From: Burkholderiales bacterium
GTDB lineage: Bacteria; Pseudomonadota; Gammaproteobacteria; Burkholderiales; Burkholderiaceae_D
Direction of reading: 5' to 3'
NCBI GenBank assembly: GCA_016197345.1
Contig: JACPVY010000436.1
Coordinates: 1 to 7,577, forward strand
DNA: 7,577 nt
A program made the translations under genes and the position numbers. Below the pieces are notes generated by a model. It was not told the DNA's origin. It was given only the letters and a program-made list of their open reading frames with translations, and searched no databases. Shown here in pieces: positions 5,919 to 7,577 of the stretch. How positions within the stretch are numbered: the stretch's first letter is position 1; every line of letters begins with the position of its first letter.

Positions 5919-6818
5919 ATGACAACATACGCCAAGCGCCGCGCCCAACTCATGGCCCAGATGCAAGCCAAAGGCGGGGGGATTGCGATCATTGCCACCG
6001 CCCCCGAACGCAACCGCAATGGCGATAGCGATTTCCCATTTCGCTATGACAGCACTTTCTATTATTTGACGGGTTGTAATGAGCCGCATAGCGTGCTGGT
6101 GCTACGCATAGGCGCAAGCGGCGCGGGTGAGGCGATTTTGTTTTGCCGCGAAAAAAATGTGGAACGTGAAATTTGGGATGGCTTTCGCTATGGCCCGCAA
6201 GATGCCGCCACTAGCTTTGGCTTTGATGCCGCGCATGCGATTGGTGAATTAGATCAGCGCATGCCCGACTACATCGCCAACTGCCCTACCCTGTTTTATG
6301 CGATGCACGACCCTTATCAGTTTTACCAACGCATCATCGCTTGGCGCAATCAGGTCTCAAGCAACTGGCGTTCGGGCAATAGCGTGCCAGAGCAAAGTGT
6401 CGATGTGGATGCATTGATTGCAGAAATGCGCTTATTCAAAGACGCCGATGAAATCGCCTTGATGCAAAGGGCAGGCAATATTTCTAGCGCCGCCCATTTG
6501 CGTGCGATGGGTGCGACTCGCCCCGGTTGCTATGAATATGAAATCGAAGCCGAATTGCTTTATGAATTTCGCCGCAATGGCGCGCAATTTCCAGCCTACA
6601 CGCCGATTGTTGCCGCTGGCGCGAATGCCTGTATCTTGCACTACAACAGCAACCATGCCCAAGTCAAAGATGGCGATTTGATTTTGATCGACGCTGGCTG
6701 CGAATTCAATGGTTATGCCGCCGATATCACCCGCACCTACCCAGCAAATGGCCGTTTTTCCGGGCCGCAAAAAGAATTATATGAATTGGTACTCGCTAGC
6801 CAACAAGCCGCGCTATAG
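5919..6818 (+). CDS. PepP N-terminal fragment (creatinase domain plus first half of the catalytic domain)
   Basis: If the amber codon terminates translation, this 299-residue product results. It holds the N-terminal domain, with FPFRYDSTFYYLTGCNEP (39-56) typical of PepP, and the catalytic-domain start through DAGCEFNGYAADITRTYP (258-275), which supplies only the two Asp metal ligands. The His and Glu ligands are missing, so no aminopeptidase activity is expected from this piece alone. Confidence 0.6.
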   Translation: MTTYAKRRAQLMAQMQAKGGGIAIIATAPERNRNGDSDFPFRYDSTFYYLTGCNEPHSVLVLRIGASGAGEAILFCREKNVEREIWDGFRYGPQDAATSFGFDAAHAIGELDQRMPDYIANCPTLFYAMHDPYQFYQRIIAWRNQVSSNWRSGNSVPEQSVDVDALIAEMRLFKDADEIALMQRAGNISSAAHLRAMGATRPGCYEYEIEAELLYEFRRNGAQFPAYTPIVAAGANACILHYNSNHAQVKDGDLILIDAGCEFNGYAADITRTYPANGRFSGPQKELYELVLASQQAAL

Positions 6819-6842
6819 CATGCAGTCATCGGCGGCGCGTAT

Positions 6843-7262
6843 ATGAATGGCCATAACGCCGCAGTACGGGTGCTGGCGCAAGGCATGTTGGATTTTAAAC
6901 TATTAGATGCAAACAAAGTTGGCAGCATCGATGATGTGATTGAAAAGCAAGCTTATCGCAAGTTTTACATGCATGGCACAGGCCACTGGCTAGGCTTAGA
7001 CGTACACGATTGCGGTCATTATCATCAACAAAATACGCAAGAAACAGGGGCCGCCCGCCCTTGGCGTAATTTGGAAGCAGGGATGGTGATTACGATTGAA
7101 CCGGGGATTTATGTCCGTCCCGGCGAAGGAGTTCCAGAGCAATTCTGGGATATCGGCATTCGCATCGAAGACGATATTTTGATCACCGCCAACGGCCCGC
7201 ATAATTTCAGCGCCGACGCGCCCAAAACCGTGCAGGAAATTGAAGCAGCGATGAAAGGCTAA
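6843..7262 (+). CDS. PepP C-terminal fragment (remaining metal ligands)
   Basis: This is a 139-residue open frame from the first in-frame ATG after the amber codon, 24 bases beyond it. It carries HGTGHWLGLDVHD (44-56), TIEPGIYV (84-91) and GIRIEDD (105-111), that is, the His and two Glu ligands of the metallopeptidase site. No convincing ribosome-binding site precedes the ATG, so independent translation is doubtful. It is more likely the tail of an interrupted gene than a separate protein. Confidence 0.45.
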   Translation: MNGHNAAVRVLAQGMLDFKLLDANKVGSIDDVIEKQAYRKFYMHGTGHWLGLDVHDCGHYHQQNTQETGAARPWRNLEAGMVITIEPGIYVRPGEGVPEQFWDIGIRIEDDILITANGPHNFSADAPKTVQEIEAAMKG

Positions 7263-7271
7263 GCCCCAACT

Positions 7272-7577
7272 ATGCAAGTGCCGGCAGAAGTCGATATCGC
7301 CATCTGTGGTGCTGGCCCAGTCGGGCTGGCGCTCGCCTTATTGCTCGCCCAACGCGGAGTGCCCGCGCAACGCGTGTGCGTGCTCGATGCCCAGTCCCAA
7401 GCTAAAAGTCAGCAAGATCCGCGCTCCATCGCGCTGTCATATGGCAGTCGTCAGATTTTAGAGCGCATTCACGCTTGGCCTTTGCCCGCCGCCAGCATCG
7501 AGCAAATTCACGTTTCACGCCGCGCGCATTTTGGTCGCACGCTAATCGATCGCAACGAGCATCAATTACCAGCGCTA
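7272..7577 (+). CDS. ubiH: UbiH/UbiF/COQ6-family FAD-dependent ubiquinone biosynthesis hydroxylase, N-terminal part (runs off window)
   Basis: The first 102 codons are present and the frame is open at the window end. The start VDIAICGAGPVGLALALLLA contains the GxGxxG dinucleotide-binding fold for FAD. DPRSIALSYGSRQIL and IEQIHVSRRAHFGRTLI match the early region of UbiH-type aromatic hydroxylases. Family knowledge: these flavoprotein monooxygenases hydroxylate the ring of ubiquinone precursors, UbiH classically at C1. The gene begins nine bases after the pepP stop codon, and pepP-ubiH adjacency is widespread in proteobacteria, which favours UbiH over UbiF or UbiI. A possible AAAGG ribosome site (7254-7258) lies inside the end of pepP with rather long spacing. 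Assignment to the family is secure; the exact ring position is inferred. Confidence 0.85.
   Translation, partial: MQVPAEVDIAICGAGPVGLALALLLAQRGVPAQRVCVLDAQSQAKSQQDPRSIALSYGSRQILERIHAWPLPAASIEQIHVSRRAHFGRTLIDRNEHQLPAL

Larger units (their letters stand above)
5919..7262 (+). pseudogene. pepP: Xaa-Pro aminopeptidase P, interrupted by an in-frame amber codon
   Basis: Both sides of the stop at 6816-6818 lie in the same frame. Read through, they make one protein of 447 positions, close to the 441 residues of E. coli PepP. An N-terminal creatinase-type domain (about 1-170) precedes a pita-bread metallopeptidase domain (about 175-445). All expected metal ligands are present: Asp258 (LIDAG) and Asp269 (AADIT) before the stop; His356 (GTGHWLG), Glu394 (TIEPG) and Glu417 (RIEDD) after it, plus His363. 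By my alignment the stop sits where E. coli PepP has the Glu of LELYRPG; one change from GAG or CAG would create it. There is no frameshift and no other decay. It could be a recent nonsense mutation, a sequencing error, or a stop that is suppressed or read through. PepP is a cytosolic dinuclear Mn enzyme removing N-terminal residues before proline. Confidence 0.85.

Noticed and set aside
6816..6818. Pyrrolysine or selenocysteine decoding of the pepP stop
   Set aside because: Selenocysteine uses TGA, and pyrrolysine systems are not expected in this kind of organism. The aligned residue in homologues is an ordinary one, so a sense codon was probably lost.
6820..6846. Eight-codon mini-ORF between the pepP amber codon and the next in-frame ATG, its TGA overlapping that ATG
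   Set aside because: It looks like a translational-coupling device, but it lies in another frame, has no ribosome-binding site, and is easily produced by chance.

Overview
The window carries ordinary, conserved core genes of a Gram-negative bacterium: outer-membrane LPS and protein assembly, a PLP-synthesis gene, a peptidoglycan-recycling pair, aminopeptidase P and a ubiquinone hydroxylase. Gene content and order, a base composition that looks close to 50% GC by eye, and protein sequence flavour suggest a betaproteobacterium of the Burkholderiales, perhaps an Oxalobacteraceae member such as Undibacterium. The taxon is an inference from memory of related genomes, not a search result.

Left half, minus strand: lptD (3701-1476) overlaps surA (1479-85) by four bases, and surA is followed six bases later by the first 26 codons of pdxA (78 to the window edge). 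This is a tight lptD-surA-pdxA operon. LptD is the outer-membrane LPS translocon and SurA is the periplasmic chaperone that helps fold such barrels. A consensus-like -10 box (TATAAT) lies about 50 bases upstream of lptD.

Centre: a 201-base divergent intergenic region separates lptD from amgK (3903-4958, plus strand). After a 196-base gap holding a short tandem repeat and two stem-loops that look like a repetitive extragenic element, murU (5155 or 5158 to 5871) follows. AmgK and MurU together convert MurNAc to UDP-MurNAc, bypassing de novo synthesis and thus the fosfomycin target.

Right half, plus strand: pepP (5919-7262) is interrupted by a single in-frame amber codon at 6816-6818. The frame continues intact on both sides and all metal ligands are present, but they are divided between the two halves. 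Nine bases later a UbiH-family FAD monooxygenase starts and runs off the window.

The most noteworthy observation is the pepP amber codon. The next are the stem-loop lying flush against the murU start and a possible leaderless start for amgK. I see no mobile element, RNA gene, CRISPR array or evidence for an undescribed system.
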